Assembly: GCA_013350335.1 (NCBI GenBank)
Contig: CM023539.1
Location: 23,243,043 to 23,307,042 of the forward strand
Origin: Chimonanthus salicifolius
Lineage: Eukaryota; Streptophyta; Magnoliopsida; Laurales; Calycanthaceae
DNA: 64,000 bases
Direction of reading: 5' to 3'
Shown: piece after piece, positions 50,601-57,907 of the stretch
Numbering within the stretch: the first letter of the stretch is position 1
Layout: every line of letters starts with the position of its first letter
Notes under the pieces: generated by a model
Told to the model about the DNA's origin: nothing
The model's input: the letters and a program-made list of their open reading frames with translations, nothing else
The model's database searches: none
Translations under genes and position numbers: made by a program

Positions 50601-53600
50601 TGCTCTTGAATTGAACGACCGTTACCCTTCAGCCAATCTTTGGTTTTCATTATGAGTAATTTAAGCTTGGTCTCCAAGACAAAGCCAGCCCAACCTTCCA
50701 CATTGAAGCTACTCCACCAAGTTTCCATTAATTGCTAGAATATGCCATCATACAACCTGGTGTTAATAAATCTAATGTTTTTGGCCCCAAGTCAACCTCC
50801 ATAGTGTCCAGAAGAATAGGGTAATGATTTGATATTGGGCTGAACAACTTTAACTACGAAGATGTAAGGAAATATTTTCTCATTTGGCAGACACCAAAAA
50901 CCTGTCTTGTCTACTCATCACCTGCCTTTTCTGTCTGTTTTACAAAAAGCATGCCCATATGCTAAAGGGGACTGAGACTCTTTTAAGGTCTTCTTTGAGG
51001 CCGAACATCCCCTTCCATAGAGCTCTTTGGTTATATCTCCCTTGCACAGTTCGAAAAGTGGTTAAAAACCTTATTGGATTTAGGTTGTCAAACTTGAAAG
51101 CAAACCAATGCCTTTCCCAGTAGTTCTGAACCTCTTCCATAACACTAAGATTGTCCAAAAGAAGAATGGGGGTGAGTTTCTTGTACATAATTACATCTTT
51201 GTATTTCAACTCAAAAAAAAAAAAAAAAAAAAACCATTGAACATAACGTAAAACAAAACAAACGACACTTAAGCATGCCAGCCAGTATTTAAGAAACAAA
51301 ACCAGTGACCAACCTTTGTTGTCATTGGTTGAACTAGTTTAAAAAATAATCTAAGCCAGCCAATTTAGTGTCAATCATGAGGGATTTGTGGAAACTAGTC
51401 TACCTGTGCAATAAATTGATCAATTGCCAGTTTGATTACTCTTTTGGCATTTTACAAGTTCTTCTCTAGTTTTAACTGCAAGTAGTTCTGGTTCCAGTTT
51501 GAACTGGTCAATGTGGTGTGGTTTGTGGTGCATTTATTTGATCATGATTTTGTGTGGTTACTACTATTAGCTCTAGGTGGAATAAACATTGCATTTTTTT
51601 ACCTTTCAACATTTATATAAAATGAATTCTAGTTTTTCTCTCTCAAAAGTCAGCCTGGTTATGCTAGCATTACAATACATCTATGATGAAATGGAAACCC
51701 TTGGTGGCCTCACTCAAGAAGAATGATGAACAAGAGAATTAGCTTGCTCATCTCTTTATTGTGATGATTGAACTTTGTTTTATTTAGATGCTTGGTTGGA
51801 CATCTATTCACTTTCCTCAATCTTGAGTTACATAAACTTTAATGAACTTTTCTTCAACTGTGCTTGAACTTAACATGGAATACTAATAACTTCCTCATTA
51901 ATGATTGACCTTGAAAATGGGTACGTCATGAGAGATTATTTTGGATTCGATTTGTTGATCGAAGTTAGTTCCGTGTGTCATGCCTTTAAGGCATTTGATG
52001 GTCTCTGTCTTGAAGTGAAATGGCAAGTCACATGGTAATATATAGAAGCCCATGCAGTCTAAGTCTTTGGATATGCATTGTATCCTTTATATTAAGTAGC
52101 GGTGGTTGATAAATTGGAAAGGGTTCACCGGCAGTTTTTGTGGAATCATGATAGAGAAAAGAGGAAATTCATCGGGTTAGTTAGTCTCAGGTATGTAAAC
52201 CTAAGGAGGAAGGTGGTCTTGGGATTCGGTCAATTCGTCAATTTAAAGGTGCTTTGTTGGAGAAGTGGTTTTGGAGATTGGAGGATTCTTCTGAAGGTTT
52301 GTGGAAGGATATTTTTCTCATAAAGTATTATGTTGCAGAGTTATGGGTGGAGGTTGCTAATGCTAATAGGAGGGATTTTGGAAGGGAGTTTGCACTATGG
52401 CGGTGGTGTTTGGTCGACACATTCTGTATGGTGTGTATTCAGGTGACGACATTCTCTTTTGGTTAGATAAATGGTTCGGAGATACTCCTTTGGCTTTGGC
52501 TTTGGCTTTGGCTTTTCCTGCTCTCTTTTCTCTTGCATCCAATAAAGAAGCAACTGTTAGAGAGTGTTATGAAATAATAAATAGTAAGGTGGTTTGGAGT
52601 CCTTACTTTCGGAGGGAGCTGGAGGATTGGATGGTGGAAGGTTGGATGTCTTTAATGACTCGTCTGGATAGTGTTTTTGTTGTGTGTGGGGAAGGATAAA
52701 CGAATTTGGGAGCTAGATCCTCACGGCTTCTTTTCTGTGAAGTCTTTGCAATCTTCTCATGAGGGTAGGTGAGGTTCCACATGTGCATCAGGAAATTTGG
52801 GAGGGTGTTTCTCCTTTTAAGGTAAAGGTGTTTGGGTGGCTTGCTGGATTGGAGAAAATTTTGACTATTGATAATTTGTGATTACGGAAGATGATTATTG
52901 TTAATGCTTGCCCACAGTGCTTAGCTGATGCTGAATCAGTAAATCATTTGTTGATTCATTGTCGGTACTCTCATCAGATTTGGATGCACTTTTTTCAGTT
53001 GTTGGGTATTTGTTTTTGTCTTCCTCAAACATGGAGTGAGTTATTTAATGAAGAGGTGGTGATGACTGGCATCTCTTTTCGTTGTAGTCTTTGGAAAGCG
53101 ACAGTGCTGAGAATTGTTTTGTCTATTTGGTTAGAAAGAAATAAAAAGATTTTTCTAGGCAAGGAATACTCCGTTGTGAATCTTCTTGATGCTATTAAGT
53201 TTGAGTGGCTTGGTGGTTGGTTGGGTCAATGAAGTTTTTGGAGTCTATCTGTTTTGGACCTATGCAGGAATTGGGCTTCAGTGGGTTCTGTTAGGCAACA
53301 TTTGGATTCTAGGCCTCAAGTTTCTTGGTCTCATCCTCCAGTTGGGTTTCTCAAACTCAATTTTGACGGCAGCTGTATGCGGGAGATTGGGCTTGCAGGT
53401 TGTGGTGGGGTCATTTGTAACGATGTGGGGTCTACAATGCTTTCCTTTGCTGGTCCTCTTATTAATGGCTTGGTAATTGAGGTGGAATTGTTTGCTTTAT
53501 GGCGAGGCATTTTGGAGCTGGAAGAGTTAGGGGTTCAAGGGAGTTCAGTAGAAGGTGATTCTAAGGCAGTTGTGGGGGTGGGAGTTGGGATCTTTATGTC

Positions 53601-54714
53601 CATGGATGTTCTTAGATAAAGTTGCGACATATGATTTTAAGATTGCTTGGGTTCTTCTGTCAGCTACTCAACTGCTGATGAGGTGGCATGTCAGGGTTGT
53701 CTTTATCCTTGGAAATTGTAAATAAATTCTTGTAATGTGTTAGGAGGGGTTTTTTGTGGTTTTTTCTGTGTGGTGGGTTCCTTTTGGCCTGCCTTTTTTG
53801 GTCTTTTTTTTATCCTTTGTTTTGTTTTTGATTAATGAAGTTACTTTTAAAAAAAACAAATCATTCTACGCCATCTAATGTAGGACTCAAAATTTATGCA
53901 TTTGTACTTGTGCTCTAGAGGATGTCTATGACCAACACTAGTAATTCCCCCAAGAAGTTGGACCTATATGGATATGAAGCCATGCAATTTCTAACAAGTG
54001 GGCCCATTATGGTTGGACCCATTCATTGAAATTATCAAATTCTTTGAATTTTAAACCTTACCTTGATAAGGGTTAGCTTGCCTCATAAGATAGATGTACT
54101 AACAGTTGTGGATGTAGTTATGCATGTCTTGTTTTGTTATTCACCATATTATGTTGTGTCTGAAACTCTCACTAGCTTTAAACCTAGTTTTCTTGGAAAG
54201 AAATTTGCCATGCTAGTACTGTTGTCATATTTTTCACATGTCTTAAATTCAAAGGTTGACTAAAAGATGTCATTAATGTAATTGATTTGTAATGTATTCT
54301 TTCCTTTTCTGTTGCCTGAATTGGCTCCTTGTAATCCATATATACATGTGTACTTTTTACTTCAAGGGACGATACAATACATTCAAAAAGAGAAATTCCT
54401 TTCGTCCATCATTCTTCTCTTTTCATTATTATTTTTACATTCTCCAATATTACTTTCTACAGTTACCTTATTTACCTATTTCATTTTTCCCCATCTTATT
54501 CTCACTGTTTTTTTGGTTTGTCCAATGTCTTCTTCACTTGTTAGGCACAAAAGTATCAGAAATCATCGTGGACTTATTTATTCCTGTGGATCTCAGTTTC
54601 TCTTGAATATTCCTTTGTCAGGCTTGGAAGGACAGGATACAGGATGCTCATGACCAGGGAACACTAGTTCTACTAGAAAATTTGGACCCATGCTATACTT
54701 CAACTGAAATAGAG
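26978..54714 (+). CDS. ASI1/IBM2-like: ASI1/IBM2-like BAH-RRM protein, N-terminal 418 codons (3' end outside the window)
   Basis: Joined exons: 26978-27340, 38479-38647, 38771-38863, 38965-39066, 39183-39589, 46805-46831, 54622-54714. All six introns are GT-AG and the phases fit without a stop. Residues about 34-190 form a BAH domain ([96 protein letters not shown]). A Lys/Ser-rich linker follows, then DRSKWFKGL and the first RRM strand [22 protein letters not shown] followed by RRM in this order is the ASI1/IBM2/SG1 architecture. In Arabidopsis that nuclear protein works with EDM2 and AIPP1 to promote full-length transcripts of genes with heterochromatic introns (IBM1, RPP7). The remaining RRM exons were not found before 64000. 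The frame looks intact. A 3'-truncated copy is the main alternative. Confidence 0.85.
27435..28265 (-). pseudogene. L1-type LINE 3' part with RNase H domain, antisense to the gene
   Basis: On the minus strand the text runs [16 protein letters not shown], then [52 protein letters not shown], a frameshift, [18 protein letters not shown] and NGVANYFAK. This is the RNase H domain that plant L1 ORF2 proteins carry after the reverse transcriptase. FNMDG, the acidic Glu in NEAEL and the Asp in GDS are catalytic-type residues. The 3' tail is the T run near 27440. It is 5'-truncated, as most LINE copies are. Confidence 0.8.
28266..29427. other. Intron sequence without assigned features
   Basis: AT-rich. 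An 88-codon frame at 28531-28797 has no similarity. TAGGGCTTGTTTGTTGG near 29248 resembles a hAT terminal repeat and TAAGGGTACATTTGTTC (complement, near 30380) could be its partner, but the pairing is too weak to call an element. Confidence 0.4.
29428..29628. mobile_element. Small TIR element (MITE candidate)
   Basis: The left end GGGCTGTAACCATAGTTCAA and the complement of the right end AAGTTGCAACCATTGTTTAA pair at about two thirds of positions. The interior is rich in TTGGACTCGACTC-type repeats. I could not fix a target duplication. Confidence 0.4.
29645..30065. mobile_element. Truncated copy of the hAT-like element at 25550-26046
   Basis: Shares the order GGGCCCGAGCTCGG, ACCTGAATTATTCAGACTC, an AT-rich core with TATATTATATAAATCTTATA, then GCTCATACTTTCATGTACTA and AAGAGTCCGACC with the first copy, in the same orientation and at moderate identity. 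The terminal repeats are missing or diverged. Confidence 0.6.
30735..31498 (+). pseudogene. L1-type LINE 3' part with RNase H domain, sense
   Basis: [20 protein letters not shown] is followed by [40 protein letters not shown] and, after a poly-C/(CTC)n stretch (31017-31081) that replaces about 30 codons, [10 protein letters not shown]. The 3'UTR ends GAAATCTCATTGTCACTGCT then an A run at about 31493. A hAT MITE (31220-31360) sits in this 3'UTR. Frames are broken at several points. Confidence 0.75.
31220..31360. mobile_element. hAT-type MITE with 8-bp target duplication, inserted in the LINE 3'UTR
   Basis: The left end is CAGTGCCGGCCCTGAGA; the complement of the right end is CAGGGCCAGCCCTGGCT. 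The flanks GATACGTT (31212-31219) and GATATGTT (31361-31368) match at seven of eight bases. At 141 bp and non-coding it fits a hAT MITE. Confidence 0.75.
31800..32388 (+). pseudogene. L1-type LINE RNase H domain and 3' tail, sense
   Basis: The best-preserved RNase H copy in the window: [80 protein letters not shown] and [16 protein letters not shown] with a stop at 32170, 121 codons open. The catalytic Asp region of the first strand is cut off by 5' truncation. The 3'UTR ends TTTAATGAAATTTTTGCTTT and an A run at about 32381-32388. Confidence 0.8.
32397..32905 (-). pseudogene. L1-type LINE RNase H domain and 3' tail, antisense
   Basis: On the minus strand: [38 protein letters not shown], then frame-changed text and [20 protein letters not shown]. 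The poly-A tail appears as T(10) at 32397-32406. It faces the previous LINE tail to tail with only about ten bases between the two A/T runs. Confidence 0.8.
32906..34372. other. Intron sequence, one possible further LINE tail
   Basis: No gene. A T run at 33790-33800 followed by AATTGATAATTCGACTAAAG looks like the complement of a LINE 3' end (antisense), but no coding remnant was found to its right. Confidence 0.35.
34373..35620 (+). mobile_element. 5' LTR, TGATGC/GCATCA family (copy 2)
   Basis: Starts TGATGCGGGAGCATTTTATT and ends CAACCCTGCATCA, so the termini form the short inverted repeat of the family. An internal signature (GCGCATGGTGTCAATGGATT, CCCCTTGAGGGTTTGGCGTG) is shared with the LTR at 57908-59042. 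A purine-rich block lies at 34518-34580 and pyrimidine runs near 34790-34860. It is followed by AATTTGGTGGCCCATGCAGG as a possible, non-Met primer site and then gag, so this is a 5' LTR in the sense orientation of the host gene. Confidence 0.75.
35739..36537 (+). pseudogene. Ty3/gypsy gag, 5' half, broken
   Basis: Open for 165 codons from [20 protein letters not shown], a start typical of chromovirus gag. It passes a predicted coiled region ([20 protein letters not shown]), a basic RG-rich stretch ([19 protein letters not shown]) and [13 protein letters not shown], then a stop at 36234. In another frame the gag core resumes as [40 protein letters not shown] and EEFV before a stop at 36537. 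Nothing further of gag-pol follows, so the element is 3'-truncated just before the solo LTR. Confidence 0.8.
36604..37653 (-). mobile_element. Solo LTR of the TGATGC/GCATCA family with GCTTG target duplication (copy 3)
   Basis: The LTR itself is 36609-37648. On the minus strand it begins TGATGCGGTGCATCTCC and ends ATTTAGGGTTACCCTATCAC then TTGTCCTGCGTCA. The 5 bases on both sides are GCTTG (36604-36608 and 37649-37653), a perfect target-site duplication. There is no internal region, so it arose by LTR-LTR recombination after insertion. It is antisense to the host gene and shares GCGTGAGGCCATCCACTTC-type text with the other copies. Confidence 0.85.
37654..38478 (+). other. End of the 11.1-kb intron
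   Basis: No transposon assigned. The acceptor region reads GGTTTCATGCATGACCAG, with a T-rich stretch about 60-120 bases upstream. Confidence 0.5.
38479..38647 (+). CDS. ASI1/IBM2-like: Coding exon: C-terminal half of the BAH domain
   Basis: 56 codons plus one base: [40 protein letters not shown] and [15 protein letters not shown]. Acceptor GACCAG, donor GAAG then GTATAT. The DYIFYRTFD core is the most recognisable part of the BAH domain in this family. Confidence 0.9.
38771..38863 (+). CDS. ASI1/IBM2-like: Coding exon: end of BAH and start of the linker
   Basis: Acceptor TGTTGCAG. Reads [20 protein letters not shown] and [11 protein letters not shown]. Donor TTAGAA then GTAAAG. The last BAH strand (VKYIF) follows directly from the previous exon. 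The donor choice is inferred from phase with the next exon. Confidence 0.8.
38965..39066 (+). CDS. ASI1/IBM2-like: Coding exon: charged linker
   Basis: Acceptor CATCTAG. Reads [20 protein letters not shown] and [13 protein letters not shown]. Donor AAACTG then GTAAAG. The frame stays open to 39134, so a later donor is possible, but only this one gives the right phase with a strong consensus. Confidence 0.75.
39183..39589 (+). CDS. ASI1/IBM2-like: Coding exon: Ser/Lys-rich linker before the RRM
   Basis: Acceptor AATCTTCAG. Reads [57 protein letters not shown]. Donor GATGCT then GTAAGT. Low-complexity, probably disordered; PSKKLRF and the C-terminal VTRRPDA look like conserved anchors. At 407 bases it is the largest coding exon. 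Confidence 0.85.
40545..40970 (+). pseudogene. Possible L1 reverse-transcriptase tail fragment
   Basis: [20 protein letters not shown] and, one frameshift later, LVKWSQV resemble the segment after the reverse transcriptase palm in plant L1 ORF2 (an EKIxRxFLW ... LVxWxxV pattern). The rest is too decayed to follow. Confidence 0.35.
43142..44681. mobile_element. hAT-like TIR element inserted in the LTR
   Basis: The left end is GGCTGCGTTTGGATGGGGGG; the complement of the right end is AGGGCTGCGTTTGGATGAGA, giving a perfect 15-base core. The flanks CTTTTCTA (43134-43141) and ACTTTCTA (44682-44689) are a plausible 8-bp duplication with two mismatches. Sub-terminal GGGGTAACCCC-type motifs occur at both ends. 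No transposase frame is present, so it is non-autonomous. The superfamily is inferred from the ends. Confidence 0.7.
43390..44230. repeat. About 315-bp tandem repeat, 2.6 copies, inside the TIR element
   Basis: The anchor TATTTTAAAAATGTGTCAAC recurs at 43431, 43748 and (diverged) 44062, spacings 317 and 314. Each unit carries CAACATGATGCATTT, a GGGGTTACCCTTGAGTA motif, an AT-rich stretch and CTCTTTTGGRGTAATTAG. Confidence 0.85.
45465..46804 (+). other. Intron end without assigned elements
   Basis: No gene. A (TA)n run lies at 46014-46031. The phrase GTGCAAGAGTTTCACAAC occurs twice about 65 bases apart (about 46372, with one change, and 46435). Confidence 0.45.
46805..46831 (+). CDS. ASI1/IBM2-like: 27-nt microexon
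   Basis: Acceptor TTTGCAG, nine codons DRSKWFKGL, donor GTAAGTGA. Both splice sites match consensus well, and the codons join the preceding VTRRPDA and the following [15 protein letters not shown] to give the conserved run leading into the RRM. Phase 0 on both sides, so skipping would remove nine residues without shifting the frame. It is isolated between introns of 7.2 and 7.8 kb. Confidence 0.85.
46887..46990 (-). mobile_element. Possible LINE 3' tail, antisense
   Basis: A long T run followed by GTTGAAACACTAGCAAAGAG and AATTTTATTAATGAG resembles the complement of the L1 3' ends at 27440 and 32400. No coding part remains. Confidence 0.3.
47170..47500. repeat. About 109-bp tandem repeat, 3 diverged copies
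   Basis: Copies start near 47172, 47282 and 47390 with CTATTTTTAGATACTAACAT-like text, then AAATTTAATCATAAAACC or equivalents, then CTATTTTAG and a T run. Divergence between copies is high. Confidence 0.65.
47502..47645. repeat. Compound AT/ATAC/ATAG microsatellite
   Basis: Alternating ATAT, ATACATATAC and TAGATATAC blocks over about 145 bases ending in pure (TA)n. Frames here that read Ile-Tyr-Ile are artefacts. Confidence 0.95.
47650..47870 (-). mobile_element. Possible SINE, antisense
   Basis: A GC-richer block next to the AT tract. Its complement contains GGCTCAGGTCTCAAGTCTGT, which is only loosely B-box-like, and ends at the (TA)n tail. No clear A box. Listed as a possibility only. Confidence 0.2.
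47981..48066. repeat. Left arm of an inverted repeat flanking a LINE tail
   Basis: ATAAAGTGCTCTCACAGTGA to AAAGATCTATTTGTGTATA pairs with the complement of 48891-48974 over about 85 bases at roughly 80 percent, including AGGTTTGAAAGATCTATTTG against GGGTTTGAAAGATCTATTTG. Weaker pairing continues about 20 bases outward. Confidence 0.8.
48255..48890 (+). pseudogene. L1-type LINE RNase H remnant with 3' tail, sense
   Basis: [40 protein letters not shown] and RRVLT are readable, then stops and frameshifts accumulate. The 3'UTR ends TTATTAAGATATTCATCATT and CTTACCGC followed by A(8) at about 48882-48889, immediately before the right arm of the inverted repeat. Confidence 0.7.
48891..48974. repeat. 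Right arm of the inverted repeat
   Basis: The complement of this segment matches 47981-48066 (see that entry). The pair delimits an interval of almost exactly 1 kb, like the long terminal inverted repeats of Mutator-like or foldback elements. No transposase is present. Confidence 0.8.
50381..50945 (-). pseudogene. L1-type LINE ORF2, end of endonuclease and linker, antisense
   Basis: Minus strand: DRFLVSAK (frameshift), [60 protein letters not shown] and [15 protein letters not shown]. The SNHYPILLD box is the C-terminal signature of the L1 endonuclease, and the following helical stretch is the link to the reverse transcriptase, which is missing. Truncated at both ends, unlike the 3'-anchored copies. 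Confidence 0.75.
52085..53721 (+). pseudogene. L1-type LINE ORF2, reverse-transcriptase tail, zinc-binding and RNase H domains, sense
   Basis: The order, across several frameshifts, is [20 protein letters not shown] (after the RT palm), [40 protein letters not shown] with [12 protein letters not shown] (zf-RVT C..C..H..C motif, 52891-52990), [16 protein letters not shown], then RNase [50 protein letters not shown] and, frameshifted, [15 protein letters not shown] with a stop at about 53719-53721. The palm and endonuclease are absent (5' truncation). This is the longest LINE copy in the window. Confidence 0.85.
53722..53860 (+). mobile_element. 3'UTR and tail of that LINE
   Basis: T-rich, G-poor 3'UTR ending GATTAATGAAGTTACTTTT followed by A(8). 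Confidence 0.7.
54622..54714 (+). CDS. ASI1/IBM2-like: Coding exon: start of the RRM
   Basis: Acceptor CTTTGTCAG. 31 codons: [20 protein letters not shown] and [11 protein letters not shown]. Donor ATAGAG then [16 protein letters not shown] is the first RRM strand (RNP2-like) and YTSTEIE begins helix 1. The following exon, with the rest of the RRM, is not in the window. Confidence 0.85.
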
Positions 54715-55238
54715 GTAACCTTTATATACCAAAGTATATTGTTTACAAAGGCTTAATATGTTTTCTTTGGTTTACAATATATAAAGAGGTGATGTTGAGG
54801 CACTTGTTAAAAGAAAGTTGATATTATATGAAAGCTGAAAAGTTCGTGTCATATACTGCATTGGTAACTCGTTTAGTATTATATTGGTCAAGGTGCTAGG
54901 TGCTAGGTGCACTCATGGCACAAAGGGTTCCTGTAGTCTAAATCACATGGCATATGCCTATGTGTGTGCTGCAAAGCATGCCTTTTCTTACTACATTTTA
55001 GAATATATGTTATGTTCCTTTCATGTAGTTAATTTTGTCATTTTGCAACTTCCACCTAGGAAGTTGTGCCAATGTTGTTGAGATAGGTGTTCTAACAGTC
55101 TCGAGGAGCATCTAAGGGGATCTTTAGGCCCATGGAATCCAAAAGTTCTCACAATGTTGGACAACAAAATCGGGCAGAGCTATAACGATTTGAGGCGCCA
55201 TTATTAATGGTGGAGTGGAGGTGATGTTCAACAATGTT

Positions 55239-55415
55239 TGTGTGACGACTCACCCCACCCAACACACTATTGTCTGCTTTGGGCCTGACACACTCTCACA
55301 GCTTTGCTTTAGGATAAGCATCCATACACCTCAAAACACATTGTGCTAGGGAAGGAGAGAGCACTACTTAAATCCCAAGGATCAGGAGGTTGCCTAGGTG
55401 ATGTGGGACTTGCAT
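55239..55415. repeat. Interspersed repeat of a widespread angiosperm type
   Basis: TGTGACGACTCACCCCACCC, ATTGTCTGCTTTGGGCC, ACACATTGTGCTAGGGAAGG and GATGTGGGACTTGC in this order match, from memory, a short non-autonomous repeat common in many plants (it begins TGTAAC, contains ATTGTCC..TTTGGGC and ends GATGTGGGA). The class is not certain. Confidence 0.45.
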
Positions 55416-55539
55416 TTGCGCCATCCTGGTGAAAATCTCTCTCCTGCGTCGTCCCCTTGTGGAGTTATATTCCTTCCACTGGCGAGCACTATATTCTGGG
55501 AGTTGCATCCCCGGTTACAAAAATCGCTCGAATTTTTTG

Positions 55540-56110
55540 GCCACCGAGTATGCCCTTCAAGACTGGGTTATTACAGTTTGTGGCCCAATCTGGATAGCAA
55601 AAGGAACAATATTTGGAGGGAGTTGAAAGGTATTAGGTGCTTGTGTAATGCATCATGGTGTATGGGGGGATTCTAATGTAGTTTGGTTTCTGTTGGAGAG
55701 AAGGGGGGTGGTTGGCTATCAAAAAGTGTGGAAGAATTCTTTGACTTTATAGAATAGAAACCCGCTGATGGAATACCGTTTGCTAGGTGGGAGATTTTCA
55801 TGGTCAAATGGTCAAGAAAGAGTAGTTATGAGCAGAATTGACAGGTTTCTTGTTTCTCGAGGGGGGTGAATTGTTTAGGGACAACTCTCAATTGAAATTG
55901 TTCAGTCCCATTTTGGATCACTACGAATTTTATTGGTCACTTAAGATGTAGATTGGAGACAAAACTTTTTTGGTGCAATAACGCGTGGTTGGAGTATGAG
56001 AAATTATTGGATCTGATTAGATCTTGGCGGAATAGTTTCCAGGTTGAGGGGTGAGTGAGTTACAAAATAGCCGCCTAACTTAAATTATTGAAGCTTAAAA
56101 TTAAAAAAAA
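55540..56110 (+). pseudogene. L1-type LINE endonuclease fragment, sense
   Basis: Across frameshifts: PNLDSKRNNIWRELKGIRCL, GDSNVVWFLLERRG (the GDFNV catalytic box with F to S), LLGGRFSWSNGQERVVMSRI, DRFLVS and LIRSWRNSFQVEG. It ends at about 56110 in LKLLKLKIKKK, where the reading passes directly into Ty3/gypsy sequence. Both ends of the LINE are lost. Confidence 0.75.
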
Positions 56111-56393
56111 AGTGGCTGAGGAGAAGGGAGGCACAGTTCAAGAATGCAAAGAGGGTAAAGGGATTAAGTTGAACTCTCTCCCTCCCAAAGCACCAAAGAA
56201 TGAGGCAGAGAAGCCAAGCAAGGACACAAACAACAGTGGCTCAAAACCCAAAGCCCTGCATATTCTCAATCCTACGGAGTTTGAGAAAGAGGCTAAAGAA
56301 GAGAACAAAGAATCTTCTCTTGCCTTGGTTAGGTGTTTCTATACCATCCCCATCCATAGACCCTACTCCAGTGCCAGTGTCGCCCAAGTTTAG
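56088..56393 (+). pseudogene. Open frame spanning a LINE/Ty3 junction (pol linker fragment)
   Basis: 101 codons. The first few (MKLKIKK) belong to the LINE linker. From about residue 10 the text is that of the chromovirus stretch between protease and reverse transcriptase (SKPKALHILNPTEFEKEAKE, ENKESSLALV). It ends where integrase-type sequence begins in another frame. It is a chance chimera. Confidence 0.6.
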
Positions 56394-56530
56394 TGAGTCT
56401 GTTCATGCATCTGTATTGCACATTCATGATTCGCACTCTGAAATTAAAGGTCACATTAATATATGCGATGAAAAATATAAGTTTGTTGCAAATTCTCATT
56501 GTGAATCTAAGGGATTTGATGTGGATGATC
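56330..56530 (+). pseudogene. Integrase C-terminal fragment of a deleted Ty3 element
   Basis: PSIDPTPVPVSPKFSESVHA, HDSHSEIKGHINICDEKYKF and FDVDDHV match the fragment at 19560-19760 of the other deleted element, including the bases around its left junction (TTGGTTAGGTGT). The region after DHV is cut, and a Pro/His-rich linker (56530-56940) leads to the chromodomain. Confidence 0.75.
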
Positions 56531-56939
56531 ATGTGGAGGACCTCACTCCCTGTCTAGTTCCAGCACCTTCACTTTCAGGCCCCATCACACATCAACATGA
56601 CCATGTTCCACATATTGGCATTCTTGACCCACAACCTCACCCTAATCCTACTAGCCTTCTTGACCCATAACATGACCCGCTCCATGACCCATGCCATCCA
56701 CCAATACAGTCTCCTTAGCGTTTACATGTGCCACCATCTAGATCACCCTCACAGTTTAGAACTCCCTTCAATCTAAATCATCACCTTGACGTTCACATTG
56801 TCCTGTCGCCCCCACCATCTAGCTGACCCTCACAACTTGGAGCTCCCCTCAATCCAGACCATCACCTTGTCCCACTCCATAACCCACCACCTACACCCAT
56901 ACAGCCCTTCACTGATCCGTTCTTCTTTGCCTTCCTTGT

Positions 56940-57190
56940 TTCCCAAAAGGGAGAAGATAGATTTCAACATGGACGACGAAGAGTTTTCTACATGTTCAAG
57001 AGGTTTCCAGTGGTATCTTGTCAAGTGGAAGCACCGGCCAAGGACAGACACCACAGGATTGATAGAGGATGAGTCACGTCGACTTGATCCGGACTTATTA
57101 GAGCAACTTCGGAGTTTCTACTCTTCACCGGAGTTTCCTTCTTTCCACCTGGGGAGATATGCTAGTGGCGATAGATTAGGTTTCTACATA
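56940..57190 (+). pseudogene. Chromodomain module 1
   Basis: Reads FNMDDEEFSTCSRGFQWYLV, KWKHRPRTDTTGLIEDESRR and LDPDLLEQLRSFYSSPEF in one open frame (ORF 56786-57199). The conserved Trp of the DATWL-type motif is Gly here (TTGLI), which would damage the aromatic pocket. Downstream, 57240-57425 matches 57707-57884. Confidence 0.75.
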
Positions 57191-57429
57191 TATCATTGAC
57201 GACGGGATAGAGTTGATCTAGTGCTCTCCTGGTGGTTCAATGATAGTTCAGTTGGATGTCAACTGAAGGCCTCATGCGAGCATATATCATTTGAAGACCC
57301 CACTCAAGGAAGATGCGCGTGTGGGTTGATTTGTCTCATGTTCGTAAGCTACACACTGAAGACCTCACACTGGGGAGGCGCACGTGAGATTTGGTTTGCT
57401 TTCTTCTCGTTCGTTAGAACTCGAGGTCT

Positions 57430-57650
57430 CCACATATTCCGGAGGTTACATGAATTATCTTGTGACGAGGAAGCCCAGGCCCATGATAGATGTCACGTGG
57501 TTGCCTGAGTGTGAGCTACAACAACCTGGTCTAGACCTCCTAGAGTGACATCAAAGTTTTGTCTCATCGGAGGTGTATTTACTCACACTTTACTATTGCC
57601 GCCATCGAGTGTTGGTCGTGATGACACTTTTGAATTCAGAATATGCTATC
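57430..57650 (+). pseudogene. Chromodomain module 2, tandem duplicate
   Basis: In the frame from 57438: SGGYMNYLVTRKPRPMIDVT, WLPECELQQPGLDLLE, a stop, then HQSFVSSEV. It keeps the Trp of TWL that module 1 lost, but has KWK changed to TRK. Spacing to module 1 is 441 bases at the SRG/SGG point and 456 bases at the downstream GAACTCGAGGTC motif (57417 and 57873). Confidence 0.7.
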
Positions 57651-57907
57651 GATGGCGGAGGAGGAGAGCTGCTTTAGCATTCTCATTGTGGATCGATGAC
57701 AACCCGACTAGATGACGTCTGATGGCCTCACGTGTGCACAAATATCATTTGAAGACCCTACATTGGGAAGGCACATGTGTGGTTCGATTTGTCTCACGTG
57801 CGCGTAGTTACACTTTGAAGACGCCAACTGGGAAGGCGCATGTGTGATTTGATTTGCTTTCTTCTCATCTGAGAACTCGAGGTCGAGTTTTTCTTAGGTG
57901 GGGGGAT
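57651..57907 (+). mobile_element. 3' end of the deleted Ty3 element and polypurine tract
   Basis: Non-coding, with paired GAAGACCCYACATTGGGAAG motifs, then GAACTCGAGGTCGAGTTTTT and the polypurine tract AGGTGGGGGGAT directly before the LTR. The same arrangement precedes the LTR at 20608. Confidence 0.65.

Larger units (their letters stand above)
46832..54621 (+). other. Intron of 7.8 kb
   Basis: Donor GTAAGTGA, acceptor CCTTTGTCAG. Contains LINE pieces in both orientations, tandem repeats and an inverted-repeat element, listed separately. 48996-50380, 51190-52084 and 53861-54610 carry no assignable gene; 51210-51231 is a poly-A run. Confidence 0.8.

Noticed and set aside
53254..53619. Host RNase H-like gene
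   Set aside because: It continues directly from LINE reverse-transcriptase tail and zinc-binding text and ends in a LINE 3'UTR with poly-A.
56786..57199. 137-codon frame as a host chromodomain gene
   Set aside because: The chromodomain lies between an integrase remnant and a polypurine tract plus LTR, so it is part of a Ty3 element.
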